Shown here: positions 29,089-38,454 of the stretch, piece by piece | Layout of the letters: each line of letters opens with the position of its first letter | How positions within the stretch are numbered: position 1 is the stretch's first letter | DNA from: Gimesia fumaroli | GTDB taxonomy: Bacteria; Planctomycetota; Planctomycetia; Planctomycetales; Planctomycetaceae | Reading direction: 5' to 3' | Assembly (NCBI RefSeq): GCF_007754425.1 | Contig: NZ_CP037452.1 | Location: forward strand, 682,001-746,000 | DNA: 64,000 bases | Made by a program: the position numbers and the translations under genes | The notes under the pieces: model-generated | The model's database searches: none | What the model saw: only the letters and a program-made list of their open reading frames with translations | What the model was told of the DNA's origin: nothing

Positions 29089-29367
29089 ATGGCACACGTG
29101 GTTACAGAGGCTTGCTTCAATTGCAAATATACGGATTGTGTCGTGGTTTGCCCCGTAGAATGCTTCTACGAAGGGGAATCAATGGTATATATCAATCCCG
29201 ATGAGTGCATCGACTGCGAAGCATGCGTGCCTGAATGTCCCGTCGAAGCGATTTTTCATGAGGACAATGTTCCGGAAAAATGGCAGGAATATACCCAGAT
29301 CAACGCCGACAAATCACAGGAACTGCCCGTGATTACAGAGAAGAAAGATCCTTTGGCAGACTGCTAA
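29089..29367 (+). CDS. fdxA: 7Fe ferredoxin (FdxA type)
   Basis: 92-residue electron carrier with one [3Fe-4S] and one [4Fe-4S] cluster. Cys9, Cys12, Cys17 and Cys21-Pro, then Cys25, occur in the CFNCKYTDCVVVCPVECFYEG segment. The second motif CIDCEACVPECPVEAIF supplies the rest. The pattern CxxC(x4)CxxxCP with the following FYEG is that of Azotobacter-type ferredoxin I. It is somewhat shorter than the common 106 residues because the C-terminal tail is trimmed. AAAGGA precedes the ATG. The gene stops 3 bp before the duplicated target of the IS element. Confidence 0.95.
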   Translation: MAHVVTEACFNCKYTDCVVVCPVECFYEGESMVYINPDECIDCEACVPECPVEAIFHEDNVPEKWQEYTQINADKSQELPVITEKKDPLADC

Positions 29368-29370
29368 ACA

Positions 29371-29381
29371 CCTTCTGACAC
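29371..29381. repeat. Target-site duplication, left copy
   Basis: CCTTCTGACAC, identical to 31094-31104 on the other side of the IS element. An 11-bp direct duplication is within the range made by IS4-family elements. Confidence 0.92.
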
Positions 29382-31093
29382 GAATGGCACTGCCTGTTGT
29401 AGCGTAACAGTTTGCGTTCATACGATTGCCTTCCGTTGTTGATGGTAATGGTATCTTGGTTGCTTCAGCAAAGCCAGCACTTTGGTGCGGCGTTTATTGG
29501 CTCTGGGTTCTGTTCGACCAGTGCGATGCCCCACACGTTCGCTGCTGGGGACCTGTTGTCCGAGTGCAACCAACTCATCCGTGAGCTTCGTGACGGCTCC
29601 CAACAACCAACTGGCAGCCAGCATCTGTTGCGTGGTGGCAAACGAGAGGGAACGCGGATCACGGTCTGTTGAGAGACTGCTTTGCAGCATTTTTAACCGA
29701 ATCAGATTATACGCCAGCAGGCACGACCAGAGTTCGGTGAGCACCATGTCCGGAGACTTCGCACGCAGAATATCCATCCCCAGCGAACACTTGATGCTGC
29801 GAATATCCAGTTCGATCAGCCAGCGGCTTTGATACATGGCGGCGATCCAGCGCGCCGGGGATGCTTTCCGATCTGTGATGCTGGTGGCAATCGTAAACGT
29901 TTTGGCGCGATACCCCGGCTGATTGGTCTGCACATCGACCAGACGCAGAGTGAGCGTCAGCGGTTGTTGCCAGAATTCCTGACGGGGCATCCAGTCAGGA
30001 CGTTGCAATGGTCGTGACCAGGTCACCAGTCGCTCCCGTTTGCTCAGCCGCCGTGCGTTCTGGGGATGATCGTCACGCAGGTGATGATTCTTCATCAAAA
30101 CCTGCACGCCCCGCGCACGGCACGCACTCACCAGCCAGTACGTGCAGTAATACGAGTCTGCCACCAGGGTATCTCCCGGTCGGAGTGCATCCAGCATTTG
30201 CCAGAACAGGGCCGTTTCGCCACTGCCTTTTCCGCTGTAAGGCCCGCTCACTAGATCCACCAGCAGTCCGGTTGTCATCGAGATCAGAGAAACGCAGCGT
30301 AGAACGGGGAACCCGAGCCCCGGTTTCTGAGTCGGGTTCTGTGGATAGGCACGCTGATTCTTGGGAGTATCGGCGGCCGTGAGGGTGAAGCCATCAACCA
30401 GCAGAATGCGACCGCCGGTGCTCCGTGATTTCATATCAGCGATGCTGGAAGGACTGAGGCGTGCCGCCGACTGCTCTCTGGTCTGGACACGATTCTGATC
30501 ACAGGCCGCTTCCGCATCAGCGGCAATTTGTTGGACAATGTCTCGAATGACGATAAACGGGATTTTGAGTCGCGCACGACAATAAGCACTGGTATTCGTA
30601 CTGCAAACCCGTCGGCCCAGCGCGGCACACAGGTTGGCAACACGGATCACGGCCGCTTTACAGCTGCGTTGCTCGCCGGAAAAGAAGACCTGAGAAATTA
30701 AGGCCCAGAGCGTGATTGCGGGAGAGTAAACGTCATCCTCGCCGGAACCAAAATTGATTTCGTGTTCATCAAAGACCTGCTGCCAGCGCTGATCGTTGAT
30801 TACATCAGATAGCGGAAGCGAAGCATTTTGCATCATCGAACGTTTGAAAAGAGAAAATGATGCTGCATTCGAATGGGAAGCTGATATAAATGGCATAGAA
30901 CCTTCCTTGGTCAAATGTTTTACCCACACCAACCCAAGGAAGGTCTTGCCAGAACGCAGCATAATGCCAGGAAAGGTTTTGCCAAACACAATTTCCAGCG
31001 AACTGGCAAAAAATCAGAAAATTAAACTCGTGACTGCGTCACGCCGAAAGCGTTGCGCAAACACAAACTCAAAAAACAGCGGCAGTGCCATTC
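29382..31093 (-). mobile_element. Complete IS4-family insertion sequence
   Basis: A 1712-bp element bounded by perfect 13-bp terminal inverted repeats: GAATGGCACTGCC at 29382-29394 and its complement at 31081-31093. Weaker similarity continues inward (both ends have GTT...GTTTGCG). An 11-bp target duplication flanks it. It carries one transposase gene with an intact DDE core. Exact duplications and an intact frame point to a recent insertion. Confidence 0.95.
29418..30896 (-). CDS. IS4-family transposase
   Basis: 492 residues from the ATG at 30896, preceded by AAGGAAGG four bases upstream. In-frame codons to 30989 lack a ribosome-binding site. The DDE catalytic residues are visible: first Asp in ILLVDGFTLT, second Asp in LVADSYYCT, and the IS4 signature Y-2R-3E-6K as YQSRWLIELDIRSIK with the catalytic Glu. 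The N-terminal part should hold the end-binding domain. No frameshift or stop breaks it, so it may be active. It points toward fdxA, converging with it. Confidence 0.95.
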   Translation of the reverse strand: MPFISASHSNAASFSLFKRSMMQNASLPLSDVINDQRWQQVFDEHEINFGSGEDDVYSPAITLWALISQVFFSGEQRSCKAAVIRVANLCAALGRRVCSTNTSAYCRARLKIPFIVIRDIVQQIAADAEAACDQNRVQTREQSAARLSPSSIADMKSRSTGGRILLVDGFTLTAADTPKNQRAYPQNPTQKPGLGFPVLRCVSLISMTTGLLVDLVSGPYSGKGSGETALFWQMLDALRPGDTLVADSYYCTYWLVSACRARGVQVLMKNHHLRDDHPQNARRLSKRERLVTWSRPLQRPDWMPRQEFWQQPLTLTLRLVDVQTNQPGYRAKTFTIATSITDRKASPARWIAAMYQSRWLIELDIRSIKCSLGMDILRAKSPDMVLTELWSCLLAYNLIRLKMLQSSLSTDRDPRSLSFATTQQMLAASWLLGAVTKLTDELVALGQQVPSSERVGHRTGRTEPRANKRRTKVLALLKQPRYHYHQQRKAIV

Positions 31094-31104
31094 CCTTCTG
31101 ACAC
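31094..31104. repeat. Target-site duplication, right copy
   Basis: CCTTCTGACAC, the partner of 29371-29381. A T-run follows directly (31105-31110). Confidence 0.92.
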
Positions 31105-31130
31105 TTTTTTGGGCTTGTTTCTCTAATAAA

Positions 31131-31173
31131 AAATAGAAGTAGCCCCAGTCTCTGATAGAGATTGGGGCTACTT
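31131..31173 (-). terminator. Rho-independent terminator of the DHDPS-like gene
   Basis: A 16-bp stem, 31137-31152 with 31158-31173, one mismatch, 5-base loop. On the minus strand T-rich sequence follows it. It ends the gene stopping at 31177. Before the IS insertion it would have lain just behind fdxA as well, so it may have served both convergent genes. Confidence 0.88.
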
Positions 31174-31176
31174 TGA

Positions 31177-32133
31177 TTAATCGATGACATTGAGTCGCTG
31201 TCCCAATTCACGTAAGACTTCAATATCGGTGTCGGGTCTGGTGGGGCTTTGGGGATGTGTCAAATTTGTTTTGGTCCAGCCTCTCAGGTGCAGAAACTGA
31301 GCGGCCGAGTGTTTGTAAGCCGGGGACGGGCTGCGAAACGTGAAGTATCCCAGATACTGTAGTTGATCGTTCAATTCATAAAATGCAGGGTCGCCAGCCG
31401 CCCAGTAGGCGTCCCGTTTGGCAAACAGGTCGGGAGCAAATGTGCTTAGTCCCAGTAAGTAGTCACTACCGTATTGCACCATATCGATGCCGAAGTCATT
31501 GCCTGTGAAAACTTTGAAATCAGGTCGTTTCTGATCTCGCAACTGCAGCCGTTCCCACTCTGGTTCCCGATGGAAGGACGAGTGTTTAGCGCCGATACAT
31601 TGCGGAATTTCCATCAGGGCGGCATAGGTGTCCAAATCGTAGACTGATCCGAAGGGAGCCAGGTCTTTCGTTAGTTCAAACCCAATAAAACGGTCCGAAT
31701 TGGCGGCAATTGTCTGATAGGATTTAATAATCTCTGCGGGTGACTGTTCAACCAGACCGAATGACTGGAAGATGACCGGGGTCCCGCCATGCTCCTGGAT
31801 CAGATCAATCTTTCTCTGATAACCGTCGGCATCAAAGCTGGCTCCCGGTTGATCGCTGACAAAAGCACCTGCCACAAAAGATCCGCCGTTCAGCGTCTGT
31901 TGTGCGATTTTCAGGACCTCGATAAAAGTTGGTTCGTCAATCAGATTCACATAACCCGTGTCCATATTGACGGCGGGAGTGATTCCCACTTCTGCGGTGC
32001 GGGCGATGTGGGCACTTAATGAATCTCGATCGATTTCCCCGGATTCCAGATAGGGGAGCAAAACGGCTGAAATTCCCGTCAATTTACGGCGTGGTTTGAT
32101 CATGCTGACGGGATCATAGGCTGCTTCTGGCAT
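31177..32133 (-). CDS. Dihydrodipicolinate synthase-family (DapA-like) aldolase
   Basis: 318 residues from the ATG at 32133 (protein starts [10 protein letters not shown]), with AAGGACC about seven bases upstream. The frame is open to 32235 but runs into the sulfatase gene region. The TIM-barrel class I aldolase family is suggested by [23 protein letters not shown] at the start, by the IGAKHSSF segment with a Lys in the position of the Schiff-base residue, and by a downstream FTGND. Family members include N-acetylneuraminate lyase and keto-sugar-acid aldolases, so lysine synthesis is not the only option. The true substrate is unknown. Divergent from the sulfatase gene, sharing about 100 bp of promoter region. 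Confidence 0.82.
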   Translation of the reverse strand: MPEAAYDPVSMIKPRRKLTGISAVLLPYLESGEIDRDSLSAHIARTAEVGITPAVNMDTGYVNLIDEPTFIEVLKIAQQTLNGGSFVAGAFVSDQPGASFDADGYQRKIDLIQEHGGTPVIFQSFGLVEQSPAEIIKSYQTIAANSDRFIGFELTKDLAPFGSVYDLDTYAALMEIPQCIGAKHSSFHREPEWERLQLRDQKRPDFKVFTGNDFGIDMVQYGSDYLLGLSTFAPDLFAKRDAYWAAGDPAFYELNDQLQYLGYFTFRSPSPAYKHSAAQFLHLRGWTKTNLTHPQSPTRPDTDIEVLRELGQRLNVID

Positions 32134-32233
32134 TTGGGTGGTCCTTGCTATATATTTGAAGTTTAAAGCTGGATTCAATTGTGTTCCATCGACCATCAGG
32201 ATACCAGATTCGCGCACAATCTTGGAGGCATTC

Positions 32234-33655
32234 ATGAGTTTTCGACAGAGAGTTTCTTTTGCTTTGTTTTTGATGCTGTGTTGCTTTGGATTCCACCTCG
32301 GAATCGTCGAGGCCGCCGATCAGCAGCAAAAACCGAATGTGCTGTTTTTATTTACGGATGATCAACGTGCCGACACCATTCATGCGTTGGGGAACTCACT
32401 GATCCAGACGCCGAACCTGGATCAACTCGTGCGGAATGGGTTTGTGTTTAACAATGCTTACTGTTTGGGAAGTAACTCCGGTGCCGTTTGTGTCTGCAGC
32501 CGGAACATGCTACTCAGCGGACGAACCTATTTCCGCTGGACGGGCCGTTACGCTTCGGCAAAGAAACCGAATTTTCCAGACTCCATGAAGCAAGCCGGGT
32601 ATTACACCTACCATCATGGTAAAAAAGGGAACACAGCGATGGAGATCCATAAGCGGTTCGATCAGTCCCAATATCTGAATGATCAACAGGCACGTTTACT
32701 GGGCCAGCCCGGAAAAGAAATCGTCGATAATGCAATTCAGTTTTTGAGAACAAAAGAAGACAAACCCTTCTTTATGTATCTGGCGTTTGCCTGCCCGCAT
32801 GACCCTCGGGTGGCGGATCAGGAATATATGGATCTGTATCAGCGCAACCAGATTCCCTTACCAGAAAATTATCTGCCTTTGCATCCCTTCAATAATGGAG
32901 AACAGGTCGTACGTGATGAATTACTGGCCGGGTTCCCGCGTAGCAAAGCCGAAGTGAAAAAGCACCTGCATGATTACTATGCCGACATCACGGGCCTGGA
33001 TGGCCATATTGGTCGATTGCTGAACGCGCTCAAAGAGAGTGGCGAATATGAGAATACCGTGATTATTTTTTCATCGGATCATGGTCTCGCTGTTGGCAGT
33101 CATGGATTGATGGGGAAACAAAGCCTTTACGAACATAGTATGAAATCGCCCCTCATCTTCAGTGGCCCGGGGATTCCCCACGGCCAGAGCGATGCGCTCG
33201 TCTATCTGTATGATATCTTTCCGACTGTCTGTGAAATGGTGGGAACTGAGGTCCCGCAAGGACTGGATGCAGCAAGCATGTGGCCTGTGATCAGCGGCAA
33301 GAAACCAGAAATTCGTGAGACCCTGTTTACGGCTTACAAAGACGTACAGCGTTCGGTTCGCGATGACAGATGGAAGCTGATTACCTATCCGCAGATCAAT
33401 CAGTCACAACTGTTTGACTTGGAGAATGACCCTGCGGAAACGAAGGATCTGTTTGGGCAGTCGGCCTGTCAGAGTCATTCAGACCGCTTGCTGGCGTCGA
33501 TGAAAGACTGGCAGAAAAAAGTCGGCGACACAAGCCCGCTTGCATCGGATACGCCTCAGGACGCGACCTTTAAAGCGCCAACGCCTGAAGAACTGAAACA
33601 ATTGAATCAGCGTTGGAAGCCCAAAAAGAAGAAAACCAAGAAGAAGTCATCCTAA
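32234..33655 (+). CDS. Secreted sulfatase (arylsulfatase/alkaline phosphatase superfamily)
   Basis: 473 residues from the ATG at 32234, preceded by GGAGG. The signal peptide ends near VEAAD (about residue 29). Metal-binding FTDDQRAD, the maturation motif Cys86-Val-Cys-Ser-Arg90 followed by NMLLSGRT, and the later [18 protein letters not shown] identify a formylglycine-type sulfatase. The usual motif is CxPxR; here Pro is replaced by Cys. Planctomycetes carry many sulfatases, used on sulfated algal polysaccharides. The tail is Lys-rich ([11 protein letters not shown]). The substrate is unknown. The S4-domain gene follows 15 bp later and may be co-transcribed. Confidence 0.92.
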   Translation: MSFRQRVSFALFLMLCCFGFHLGIVEAADQQQKPNVLFLFTDDQRADTIHALGNSLIQTPNLDQLVRNGFVFNNAYCLGSNSGAVCVCSRNMLLSGRTYFRWTGRYASAKKPNFPDSMKQAGYYTYHHGKKGNTAMEIHKRFDQSQYLNDQQARLLGQPGKEIVDNAIQFLRTKEDKPFFMYLAFACPHDPRVADQEYMDLYQRNQIPLPENYLPLHPFNNGEQVVRDELLAGFPRSKAEVKKHLHDYYADITGLDGHIGRLLNALKESGEYENTVIIFSSDHGLAVGSHGLMGKQSLYEHSMKSPLIFSGPGIPHGQSDALVYLYDIFPTVCEMVGTEVPQGLDAASMWPVISGKKPEIRETLFTAYKDVQRSVRDDRWKLITYPQINQSQLFDLENDPAETKDLFGQSACQSHSDRLLASMKDWQKKVGDTSPLASDTPQDATFKAPTPEELKQLNQRWKPKKKKTKKKSS

Positions 33656-33670
33656 GAGAGATTAAACCAG

Positions 33671-33886
33671 ATGGTATCAGAAACACGCCCACCGATCCGT
33701 TTAGATCAGTTTTTAAAACAGCAGGCTGCGGTTGGGACGGGCGGTCATGCCAAAGTCGTCATCCAGGCAGGAGAAGTGACCGTTAACGGAACCGTCGAGA
33801 CTAGACGACGCAAGCAACTGTCGCCGGGAGATGTGATATCTTACGCCGGCGAACAGTGGTGCGTTGAAGTCACCCAGGACGAGTGA
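33671..33886 (+). CDS. Small S4-domain RNA-binding protein
   Basis: 71 residues forming little more than an S4 RNA-binding domain: IRLDQFLKQQ, then GGHAKVVIQAGEVTVNGTVETRRRKQLSPGDVI. This is the YbcJ/YaaA-like single-domain class. It is cytoplasmic and presumably binds rRNA or tRNA; the exact target is unknown. GAGAG about ten bases upstream of the ATG is a modest ribosome-binding site. It lies 15 bp behind the sulfatase gene and converges with a micro-protein gene directly at its stop. Confidence 0.88.
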   Translation: MVSETRPPIRLDQFLKQQAAVGTGGHAKVVIQAGEVTVNGTVETRRRKQLSPGDVISYAGEQWCVEVTQDE

Positions 33887-34027
33887 TTATTTGAGATTGC
33901 TTCGGTGAACGTTGAATAAGCCACCGACCACAATCACACAGAGAAGGAGTGCAAGATAATCTGAAGTTGTTGCGTTGTGCCAGATATCGAGTAAGTAGTA
34001 GATCCAGCTATCAATCCAGAGTTCCAT
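33887..34027 (-). CDS. 46-residue single-pass membrane micro-protein
   Basis: A short gene supported by a strong ribosome-binding site (GGAGG, seven bases before the ATG at 34027). It encodes one hydrophobic helix (about residues 20-38, DYLALLLCVIVVGGLF) after an aromatic-rich N terminus, and ends in a short basic tail (NVHRSNLK). The longer open frame to 34171 has no such signal. It stops directly beside the S4-domain gene. Function unknown. Confidence 0.55.
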   Translation of the reverse strand: MELWIDSWIYYLLDIWHNATTSDYLALLLCVIVVGGLFNVHRSNLK

Positions 34028-34143
34028 GAGAAGTCCTCCGTTTTGACTCGCAACAAAATGCGGTATGGAAATTCTACACCCTATTCGGCGGTATGTCGGA
34101 TTGACACGCGAATAACGCATCCAGCAACTTCGATGGTTGTCTT

Positions 34144-36738
34144 TTAGAAACGGGGCGTCTGTTTTAGCCACTCAATCTTTTCTGCGCTCTCCGTCAGATC
34201 CGGATCGTGGGGAGTAAGTTTTCGCAGCTGTAATAATGTTTCTTCTGCCTCAGGAATCAGGGCATAAAACAGCTGATGTTTGAGAAGTAACTTCAGCAGC
34301 TGTGCCTCGTTGGGCAGGCATGTATTCGCCCGTTCAACGAGAGACAAAGCTTTCCCGGGAACGCCCATGTCTTCATAAAACTGAGCGAGAGTTGCTAATT
34401 CCTGCAGTATCACGGTTGTCTGTTGTCTGTTTTTTTCATCACGATTCTTTTCCCGGTTATTTAGAAAAATTTCTACTTGTTCCTCCAGTTCCAGCATATC
34501 TAACAGCTGGCGGGCTTCGGGATTTCCGGATTGGAACGCCAGGTTCAGTTGTGCCAATGCCTCCATTTTACGCCCTTCAGCGAGATAGACTTTGGCCAAT
34601 AATGTCTGCAATTCTGACGGATGATTCTGGTAGGAAGCCGGTTTGTTCAAGGTCTCGCTGAGAATTTGTTCCGCCTTCTGAATGTGCGACAAACGTAGAT
34701 ATGTTTTCGCCAGCTTGAGATCTTTGTTCTCAATGGCCTCTCCTGAAGGCTGTGTCTCGCTGGCGGGCTGGTAGCTGGCCTGTAATGTTTCCTGGGCAAG
34801 ATTGATTCCTTGTACCAGATCACGGCGGAGCATTTTTTGATCGGGCATGGAGAAGGCCCGCTCAAACTCACGGATGGCTTTCTGGTAGCGTTTCGTTTTA
34901 ATGTAAGACCAGGCCAGCAGGTTGGTCAGTCGGACGTCTTCAATCTTCTGGCCCTGCAACTTTTCTACATATTCAATCAGTTCGGCATAGTGACCGGCTT
35001 CAAACAGCTGTTGTGTGAAGGCGACTTGGAATGAAAGACGATGTGGAAATCGTTCGATGGCATTTCTGGCGATCTTCAGCGAATCGTCGGCATTCCAGTA
35101 CTCCTCGCGAATCGTGCCCGTTCTGTTGGGGGCCAGTTTCAGAATCATCACACCCTGTTCGTCATACACGGGCGTCATCCGATAAACGAGGTCCTGGTCC
35201 AGTAGATGCCAAGGAAAAGCAGAGACGGTGTCGCGACTGAAGGTGACCAGATAATTGGCCGAGAAGTCCTCGATCATCTGGTGCAGCTTTTCTGCATTGG
35301 TCGTCTCAAAAAAGTTCAGGCGCTGATAGCGCTGTCCGGTGGTGGCAATATCAGCGCGGCGTGTGATCAGGCGGCTGTCCGGGAGGGTATGCTGTTTGAT
35401 CCACTCGCCGGCGGCGTTCCAGTTACTGAATTGATTTGGAGGGAGCTGATCCGTATAGAACTGATTCGACTGCGAGATCATTTTCAAATTGGCACCGATG
35501 AGAGACGCATCGGTTCTGATTTGCCAGCCGCAGAACAGCAGTAACAGAATGGAGAACAGGGCCAAGGACACCTTCTGTGTCATTGGTCGGGCGACTTCGA
35601 TATGTCGCACAAATGCATTCCAACCAGCGGGAATGAAGGCCAGGACCACGGGAATGAGCGGCAGGGTAAACCGCTGTTGCATCCACGGCCAGAGCGAGAG
35701 GATTCCCAGACTGAAAATAAGATACAACAAAGCGACGGTTCCCCCTTGTTGTCTGTGTTTGAGCATTCCGTAACAGGACAATACGAGGACCAGCGCTCCC
35801 ATTGCGAGATAGATCCAGGTGGGGCCGGGAAGAAAGGCGTTTTCGTCTAGAATCATGCGGGCATAGCGGGGTGTTGAGCCGGGCATGTCCGGGAAGAGTT
35901 TCTGGCAGAAACTTGTGAAGTGAGTGGTACATCTTTGAATGATGCTCAACAACGTAGCGACGATTCCCTGTGATTGCAGCTCTTTCAAAGCGACGGATGC
36001 ATAACCACTGTGCTCCAACGCGGAATTTCGAACCATCCAGATGCCTGTCGTCAGAAGAGAGCAGGCGACGCCTGTTAACCAGGGCCAGCGTTGACGACGC
36101 AGCACGGCCCAGCATCCAACGGCCAGCACCAAAGCGATGCCGATTGTCCTCAGAAAGGGGAGGAAAACCAGAAGCCCGGTGAACAGCAATAGATCTGTTT
36201 TGCTGGCACGATCCTGTCGAACGGCCAGCAGATAGAGAATTGCCAGCGAACAGGCCATGAACGGAATTTCGCTCATAACAATGGTCGAGAAAAACAGGGT
36301 ATAGGGATTGATGGCAAACAGAAAGGCAATCAAAAACGCAGGCCAGTAGAAGTGCCCGGATAGCCTGGGATCAGCTTCTGACGTTGGGTCTTGTAAACGC
36401 ATTATGAACAGATAAAGGAACGTAATCAGGGCCAGAGCAGAGAGCAAGACCGTCGCTTTGGCAAGCAATACGTTGTATGGCGCAATCAGCGCCGCTGGAG
36501 ACAGCAGTAGCGACATGCCGGGGGGACGATGTGCATAGAGAGGTTCTCCCGGCGTATCAATGAGCCGATATCCCGCACCGCCGACAAGTGATTTCGCCAT
36601 CATGACATAGCGGGCACTGTCGGGTGTGAAAAAATAGAGCTGGTTCCAGCGGGCTACAGCCAGACTCGAAAAGATGACCAGCAAGGCGATAAGGCCTGTT
36701 TTGGGGGATCGAATCAGAGATGGCAAAGTAGATTTCAT
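34144..36738 (-). CDS. GT-C-type membrane glycosyltransferase with C-terminal TPR repeats
   Basis: 864 residues. About 11-12 hydrophobic segments cover residues 15-415. The first long extracytoplasmic loop carries FTPDSARYVMMAKSL, an Asp-containing motif placed like the catalytic Asp of ArnT/PMT-type (GT39/GT83) enzymes that use polyprenyl-phosphate sugars. A periplasmic region follows, then several TPR units (about 545-860, for example RYQKAIREFERAFSMPD, GRKMEALAQLNLAFQSG and GKALSLVERANTCLPN). It probably glycosylates a protein or lipid at the outer face of the inner membrane. Acceptor and sugar are unknown. Its stop lies 116 bp from the micro-protein start, and nothing else is obviously linked. 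Confidence 0.82.
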   Translation of the reverse strand: MKSTLPSLIRSPKTGLIALLVIFSSLAVARWNQLYFFTPDSARYVMMAKSLVGGAGYRLIDTPGEPLYAHRPPGMSLLLSPAALIAPYNVLLAKATVLLSALALITFLYLFIMRLQDPTSEADPRLSGHFYWPAFLIAFLFAINPYTLFFSTIVMSEIPFMACSLAILYLLAVRQDRASKTDLLLFTGLLVFLPFLRTIGIALVLAVGCWAVLRRQRWPWLTGVACSLLTTGIWMVRNSALEHSGYASVALKELQSQGIVATLLSIIQRCTTHFTSFCQKLFPDMPGSTPRYARMILDENAFLPGPTWIYLAMGALVLVLSCYGMLKHRQQGGTVALLYLIFSLGILSLWPWMQQRFTLPLIPVVLAFIPAGWNAFVRHIEVARPMTQKVSLALFSILLLLFCGWQIRTDASLIGANLKMISQSNQFYTDQLPPNQFSNWNAAGEWIKQHTLPDSRLITRRADIATTGQRYQRLNFFETTNAEKLHQMIEDFSANYLVTFSRDTVSAFPWHLLDQDLVYRMTPVYDEQGVMILKLAPNRTGTIREEYWNADDSLKIARNAIERFPHRLSFQVAFTQQLFEAGHYAELIEYVEKLQGQKIEDVRLTNLLAWSYIKTKRYQKAIREFERAFSMPDQKMLRRDLVQGINLAQETLQASYQPASETQPSGEAIENKDLKLAKTYLRLSHIQKAEQILSETLNKPASYQNHPSELQTLLAKVYLAEGRKMEALAQLNLAFQSGNPEARQLLDMLELEEQVEIFLNNREKNRDEKNRQQTTVILQELATLAQFYEDMGVPGKALSLVERANTCLPNEAQLLKLLLKHQLFYALIPEAEETLLQLRKLTPHDPDLTESAEKIEWLKQTPRF

Positions 36739-37158
36739 GAACCGGACCGACGCTTTTAAGGCTGTGTAAAGATGGAAGAGTTCTGCAGAAGGAGAGAGAA
36801 TTGCAAATCTTATTCCTGCTGATGAAATATCGCGGGAGTCGTTGGAAGTTAGTTCCGTATGCAGGAGGCTAGGATGATGCTGCAGATTGTAGAGGTTTCA
36901 GATAGACTAGCAGGGCTGATTTCAGCGGAATGTGCTCTTTTCTGTCGTAGATTCGATTTTGGAAATGATGCCGAAATACAACGTTGTTGATTTTCGGAAA
37001 CAAAGGGGAATGCCTGTTCTCATCTGTCTGCCGTTGCATTTTGATGCCAATTGTTTCACAATTCGTTGCGCGCGGCTCGACGTATATTTTTAATGAAACG
37101 AATCGATGGTTCCAGGGATGAATCATTTTAAGAAACTATTTCAAGTCAGGTGTTTATC
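36739..37158. other. Divergent intergenic region
   Basis: 420 bp between the membrane glycosyltransferase (minus) and a GH15-like gene (plus). An 85-codon minus-strand frame at 36869-37126 has no ribosome-binding site and is rejected. I see no hairpin or repeat worth naming. Confidence 0.4.
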
Positions 37159-38454
37159 ATGGATGGCAGTAAGTTCCCCTCTTTAAATCAGGCTCCAGAA
37201 ACGATTGAGGAAACCGAACAGTTGGTTTCTTTTCTGGAAGCACAGAATACCTTTTCGTTTCCTGCCTTGGAAAACGGTTTGTTTCCGGCAGCAATCGCTC
37301 ATGAATCGACGGGTTATCAGAGTATCTGGGTTCGTGATAATATTCATGTTGCGCATGCTTTGAATGCCGTCGGAAAAATTGAGCCGGCCTGCAAAGCAGC
37401 AGCTACATTGACCGATTACTTCATCAAACACAGAGATCGATTCGATAACATCATTTCCGGAAAACATAACGCAACGGAAGTGATGAAACGCCCCCACATC
37501 CGCTTTGACGGGAATACGCTGGGGGAAATCGATGAAAAGTGGGCGCATGCCCAAAATGATGCGCTGGGTTATTATCTCTGGTTTTACAGTCTGTTGGCAT
37601 TACAGGGGAAATTGACGCCCACGCATGATTCCATCGAGTTACTGGCGGCCTTTGTGCATTATTTCGAGAAGATCCGTTTCTGGGAAGATGCAGACAGCGG
37701 TCACTGGGAAGAGGCACGCAAGGTCGAGGCGTCGAGCATTGGTACTGTTGTCAGTGGATTACTGACTTTGAAACAGTATCTTGATCAAAGTCAGAACTGG
37801 AGCCAGCTTAAGTATGGGAAAAAACTGGTTGCTTCCGAGATGGTCGATGAGTTAATCCAACAGGGGCAAATGACGCTGTCAGAAATTCTACCTGCTGAGA
37901 GTATTCAAGCCGATCCTTTGTTGGCGCGAAAATACGATGGCGCGCTGTTATTCCTGATTTATCCACTGGGACTGGTACAGGGTGAGATGGCCGAGAGGAT
38001 TCTCGAAGATGTCCGAACACACCTGATGGGCGATTATGGCATCCGTCGTTATCTGGGGGATTCATACTGGTGTGCCGACTATAAAGATATGCTCAGCGAA
38101 GATGACCGGACGAGCGATTTCAGCGAAGATCAGGCCAGCCGGGATAAGCTGTTAAAACCGGGGCAGGAAGCACAGTGGTGCATTTTCGATTCGATTATGT
38201 CTGTGATCTACGGACAACGATTTCTGGATTCAGATAAGTCAGACGATTTTGAAAAACAGCGTTTTCATCTGGAGCGTTCGTTGAATCAGTTGACAACTGA
38301 GGAATGCCGCTTTGGTCCTTATCTCTGTCCGGAGTCGTACTTCCTCGAAAAAGGGAAATACATTCCCAACGATATTACGCCGTTATTATGGACTCAGGGT
38401 AATTTGATGATGGCGTTGCACCAGTGGAAACAGACGGTTAATGAGCGTCGTTGA
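37159..38454 (+). CDS. GH15-like (glucoamylase/phosphorylase-kinase-related) protein
   Basis: 431 residues from the ATG at 37159, with AGGTG seven bases upstream; an in-frame GTG at 37150 is an alternative. The (alpha/alpha)6-barrel signatures of GH15 and the phosphorylase kinase alpha/beta subunits are recognisable: STGYQSIWVRDNIHVA, HAQNDALGYYLWFYSLLAL and HWEEARKVEASSIGTVVSGL, where the Glu pair lies at the usual catalytic position. There is no signal peptide, so it should be cytoplasmic, perhaps acting on glycogen or a related glucan. Catalytic competence is not proven. Its 3' end overlaps the convergent MnmE-like gene by 17 bp. Confidence 0.8.
   Translation: MDGSKFPSLNQAPETIEETEQLVSFLEAQNTFSFPALENGLFPAAIAHESTGYQSIWVRDNIHVAHALNAVGKIEPACKAAATLTDYFIKHRDRFDNIISGKHNATEVMKRPHIRFDGNTLGEIDEKWAHAQNDALGYYLWFYSLLALQGKLTPTHDSIELLAAFVHYFEKIRFWEDADSGHWEEARKVEASSIGTVVSGLLTLKQYLDQSQNWSQLKYGKKLVASEMVDELIQQGQMTLSEILPAESIQADPLLARKYDGALLFLIYPLGLVQGEMAERILEDVRTHLMGDYGIRRYLGDSYWCADYKDMLSEDDRTSDFSEDQASRDKLLKPGQEAQWCIFDSIMSVIYGQRFLDSDKSDDFEKQRFHLERSLNQLTTEECRFGPYLCPESYFLEKGKYIPNDITPLLWTQGNLMMALHQWKQTVNERR

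Noticed and set aside
35423..36115. 230-codon frame overlapping the membrane glycosyltransferase in another frame
   Set aside because: It lacks hydrophobic segments or motifs, and the glycosyltransferase frame explains the region.
36869..37126. 85-codon minus-strand frame in the intergenic region before the GH15-like gene
   Set aside because: No ribosome-binding site, and basic/aromatic random-looking sequence.
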